From Phoronis australis (taxonomy: Eukaryota > Phoronida > Phoronidae), in contig NMRA01000074.1 of assembly GCA_002633005.1 (NCBI GenBank), positions 812,706 through 833,516 of the forward strand: a DNA stretch of 20,811 nt, read 5' to 3'. The notes below the pieces were generated by a model, which saw only the letters and a list, made by a program, of their open reading frames with translations, was not told where the DNA came from and did not search any database. Made by a program: the position numbers and the translations under genes. Positions 18,386-20,811 of this stretch are shown piece after piece (positions within the stretch are counted from its first letter, which is position 1; each line of letters starts with the position of its first letter).

Positions 18386-18668
18386 CAGTGTCGGATTAAC
18401 ATACATTATGGAGGGACAAAGGGAAAATTTCCCCGAACTTCTCAACGAGAGAGGGTCCCGTCTGAAATGGGACACCTTAATTATGATAGGCTAAATATCA
18501 TTAAGCTTGGAAAAGAGTAACAGTTCATTCCGAGACGTGTATCGCCGAGCGGAGGCTAAGATTTTTTGTGTTTTTTAGTAGCTGGTTGACATTTTAAATT
18601 TTTTATTTTTGATCCTGTCCCCCGAGGGGGGTTTGAACCCCTTGAATCCTCCAGTAGATCCGCCTCTG
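18386..18668 (-). mobile_element. hAT-like MITE in reverse orientation, 283 bp
   Basis: On the minus strand it starts CAGAGGCGGATCTACTGG (from 18668), then GGTTCAAACCCCCC and GGGGACAGGATCAAAAATA, the same order as the element at 2925. It ends at 18386, where the plus strand reads CAGTGTCGGATTAACA as the second terminal repeat. A CGCCGAGCGG block near 18553 matches the conserved CCGCTCGGCG of the other copies. It is longer than the 220-bp copy by extra sequence near the 18386 end. No 8-bp target duplication is evident. Non-coding. Confidence 0.7.
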
Positions 18669-18901
18669 CTGTCAGATCATCAATTTTTCTGACGTGATAT
18701 ACATTTTGAGAAAAAAGCGAGAGTTGTCTCCGTTATCCCTTACCAGACAGGGGCCTCTGGAAAAATGTGGTTTTCATTTGCACTAGCAAAATTAACTTAA
18801 TTCAATAAATTAACACGCTTCGCAAGGGCTTCGCTTTACAATTTGTTTTCGATTTTTCGAAATATATGCGTAAATCATTACGTGCACGTTTTCAATTGCG
18901 T
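18669..18901. other. Short non-coding spacer
   Basis: AT-rich sequence between the reverse MITE and the long minus-strand open frame. Nothing recognised. Confidence 0.5.
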
Positions 18902-19738
18902 TTAGAAAATCTGTGCTGCGAAAGCGGAAACCCCAACAACAATGTCCTGGCCAGGGTCCTCAAAAGGTACATGTGAACCATGCACTGATACAGAGCTGTT
19001 AAATAATCTCTGAAATTTTCTCTTATGCGCATTTTTTAGCAGTTTTTCTTTTCTCAGCTGTCCCCGCCCCACGCGTATGTTGGTTGCCGGAAAAAATTTT
19101 TTTTGGGGGGCCCTTGCCCCCCCCCCCTCCCCCCGCTTCCTACGGCCCTGTAACCTAACATTTTCACTTCTTATCTTGATTTGACTGTCGAATCCCAAAC
19201 TTAAAAAGCAATCGGGAAGATGCTCCGCCAACTGAATGGTCGTATCAGTTAACAGTGGCCCTGGACGTCGAAGGTTCACTGCCATACAGGAGGGTATCAA
19301 TATGACACCACTCGGGAAAGGAACGAACTGGGCTGTGGTAAAGCAAGTGTGATCACGTGCTTCGCTTGTAATGCACGTGATATATCGCAGACTTACGTGA
19401 TCTTGCATTTTTACGAGTGCATTGCGTCTACGGAACGGGCAAGTGGTAACGTCGGAACCTGAAATAGGGGAGGGGTCCACGAATTCCAATTTTGTAGCTC
19501 CCAGGGTTACGGAAATGGCCTTTTCTACGACAACAAGAGCGTATGAGTAAGAATTTAACAAATCAAACCTATTGAGATTCACCGAGTATAGGTTGTGAAG
19601 GCCAGATTGTCTGATGTTTGAAGAAATTCCATGATTGAAATCCTTGAATTCGACATGCGCGAATGAACCTTCGGTGAAATTCGGAACAGATGGTTTTGTA
19701 GGACCCATAAGTACACATTTAGAAACAAACATGTTCAA
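18902..19738 (-). CDS. Longest open frame of the window, unrecognised; 3' part is repeat DNA
   Basis: A minus-strand frame stays open for about 278 codons. The first ATG is at 19732 (two codons inside the open stretch), and the TAA at 18902-18904 closes it. From the ATG to about 19151 (~194 codons) the sequence is unique DNA with balanced codons and a mixed, possibly beta-rich composition. Segments include GSDVTTCPFRRRNALVKMQD and LTDTTIQLAEHLPDCFLSLG. From 19150 onward the frame runs through a C/G-rich repeat (LQGRRKRGEGGGARAPQKK), so the C-terminus is not original. An open run of this length is unlikely by chance at this base composition, which suggests an exon or a recent gene remnant. I recognise no domain, signal peptide or membrane segment. 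A possible acceptor (GTGTCAG) lies just upstream of the ATG. No function is proposed. Confidence 0.3.
   Translation of the reverse strand: MNMFVSKCVLMGPTKPSVPNFTEGSFAHVEFKDFNHGISSNIRQSGLHNLYSVNLNRFDLLNSYSYALVVVEKAISVTLGATKLEFVDPSPISGSDVTTCPFRRRNALVKMQDHVSLRYITCITSEARDHTCFTTAQFVPFPSGVILIPSCMAVNLRRPGPLLTDTTIQLAEHLPDCFLSLGFDSQIKIRSENVRLQGRRKRGEGGGARAPQKKFFPATNIRVGRGQLRKEKLLKNAHKRKFQRLFNSSVSVHGSHVPFEDPGQDIVVGVSAFAAQIF
18995..19150 (-). mobile_element. C/G-tract repeat beginning CAGGGCCGTAGGAAGCGGGG
   Basis: On the minus strand the element begins at 19150 with CAGGGCCGTAGGAAGC, followed by long G runs, AAAAAAAATTTTTT and a more ordinary tail. The abrupt change in composition, inside an otherwise uniform open frame, marks it as an insertion. 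The CAGGG start recalls hAT-type termini, but I cannot find a matching far end, so the left coordinate is a guess. Confidence 0.5.
19352..19381. promoter_or_regulatory. Inverted pair of CACGTG E-boxes
   Basis: ATCACGTGC (19352-19360) and GCACGTGAT (19373-19381) are perfect 9-bp reverse complements 12 bases apart, and each contains the CACGTG E-box bound by bHLH factors. A related TTACGTGATC follows near 19394. The symmetry is plain in the sequence. A regulatory role is speculative because the sites lie inside the unrecognised minus-strand frame. Confidence 0.3.
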
Positions 19739-20763
19739 ATTTGGCTGACACTTACTGTTTTATGCACTGTTGTCAAAAACTTTGTTTTAAAATTATTAAC
19801 TTTTGCAAGAAGGGCCATTAAAGGACATTTTCAAGATTTTTATGAAGAGAATTAAACGTTGCAAAAGACAACAAAACAAATCATTTAGCCGGGAATCCGT
19901 AACAGCGTTTTTGAGAAATTATCGTGAAACATTTATATCATATTGAACTTGATCACGATATTTTTGCTAAATTTTGTTAAAAAGAAATTGTCACCTGGAG
20001 GCCCAATCAATGACAAATATGTATCAAAGCAAATATGTATAGGCTTTTCATTTTCAAAATGTTAAAGTTTTATTAGATACTTGGCAGTACCGCACAGACT
20101 TCAGTAATAGAAAAATTTGAATTAAAATTTTGTGGGTGTGACCAATCTACCCAATTATTTTCACCGTTCTAAATTAGTGAGGTCGTCCATTGCAAATGAC
20201 GTGTTTGGAAAAAACGACATACACTTTTTTCAAAATGCGTAGGTAATCATGCCACTTTGACACAGATGGTTATCCCTAATCAGACATAGACTTGATAACC
20301 CGGTGCTTTGTCACTTTTATAACTACTTTTGACACAACCGGAGTGAAAGATTTTATACCCCCGCGGCAACAAAACATGAATTAACAATAGCAAAGTCAAG
20401 CAACTGGAATAATGTTTGCACCAACTATGCAATACACAAAGGACACCTAAAATATCACTAACACCTGACCTAGCGTAGATCAAATCCAACCAGGCGACAC
20501 AAGCTATTTACCCCCGTGGTAATGGTTTGACTGAAGTGTCGGCTACTGTTCACGTGCTGTACTTGTGCATGTCCTTACGTAATCATCTAATTCGAATCAT
20601 CCTGATCTAATGTTATCAAACTTTTGACCAATCATGCATACACTTACTGTATAGACTTCGTAGGCTTCCTCGAAAATTACCACAAAATTTAGCCAAATGT
20701 TGTATGTTTTGCGATCAATCAAAGGTTTGCGTTTTCATTTTAAAACATAAAACAGACCGTTCA
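19739..20763. other. Gene-free stretch
   Basis: AT-rich DNA with no recognised gene. A 69-codon frame at 20280-20489 (-) has a Leu-rich middle but no domain. A small direct repeat, CAAATATGTAT, occurs twice at about 20014-20040. Confidence 0.5.
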
Positions 20764-20811
20764 CATAGGCGGATTTAGGGGGGGGGGCCAGGGGGCCCGG
20801 GCCCCCCCCCC
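20764..20811 (+). mobile_element. G-rich repeat end, cut by the window edge
   Basis: CATAGGCGGATTTAGGGG, then a run of G, CCA and the perfect 16-bp palindrome GGGGGCCCGGGCCCCC (20791-20806), continuing as C to the last base. The first 19 bases equal the repeat end at 16759, so this is a second copy of the same family in the same orientation. Only its first 48 bases are inside the window. Confidence 0.6.

Overview
This window looks like nuclear DNA from an animal, probably a marine invertebrate. It is AT-rich, with short open frames closed by frequent stops. Eukaryotic splice signals are visible (polypyrimidine tract plus CAG acceptors, CAG|GTAGGT and GTAAGT donors). There are many short inverted-repeat DNA transposons, minisatellite-like tandem arrays and long gene-free stretches. 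I see no bacterial operon, ribosome binding site, CRISPR array, rRNA or convincing tRNA. The phylum cannot be fixed from the sequence alone; the invertebrate guess rests on the repeat style and the frequent TACATGTA-type words.

Layout: 1-817 is non-coding apart from a perfect RFX-type X-box palindrome at 197-210. A broken THAP zinc-finger exon sits at 818-1081, with a TAG in its Cys-x2-His motif. A ~158-bp tandem array covers about 2338-3492 and carries a 220-bp hAT-like MITE in one copy. From 3.5 to 10.5 kb there is little beyond an unrecognised open frame, a hairpin and a second, damaged MITE at 9405. A decayed hAT transposase C-terminal region, like the THAP12 / 52-kDa-repressor (p52rIPK) family, lies at 10494-11715. 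It is followed by a ~180-bp tandem array (11835-12320) and another MITE remnant (12839-13049).

The most distinctive object is at 13805-15174: a 1.37-kb foldback element with no coding frame. Its ~140-165-bp terminal inverted repeats are themselves stacks of ~20-bp sub-repeats, and it is flanked by a direct repeat containing TACAT. Beyond it are four hairpins (15.5-16.6 kb), a G-rich repeat end with a small membrane-peptide frame (16759-16996), a ~370-bp tandem duplication (17.1-17.85 kb) and a MITE in reverse orientation (18386-18668). The longest open frame of the window is on the minus strand (18902-19738) and is partly made of a C-rich repeat. The window ends inside a second copy of the G-rich repeat end.

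No intact gene of known function is visible. The recognisable protein fragments (THAP and hAT dimerisation region) are both transposon-related, and both carry stops or frameshifts. The window reads as a transposon graveyard or intergenic/intronic region rather than a working gene cluster.
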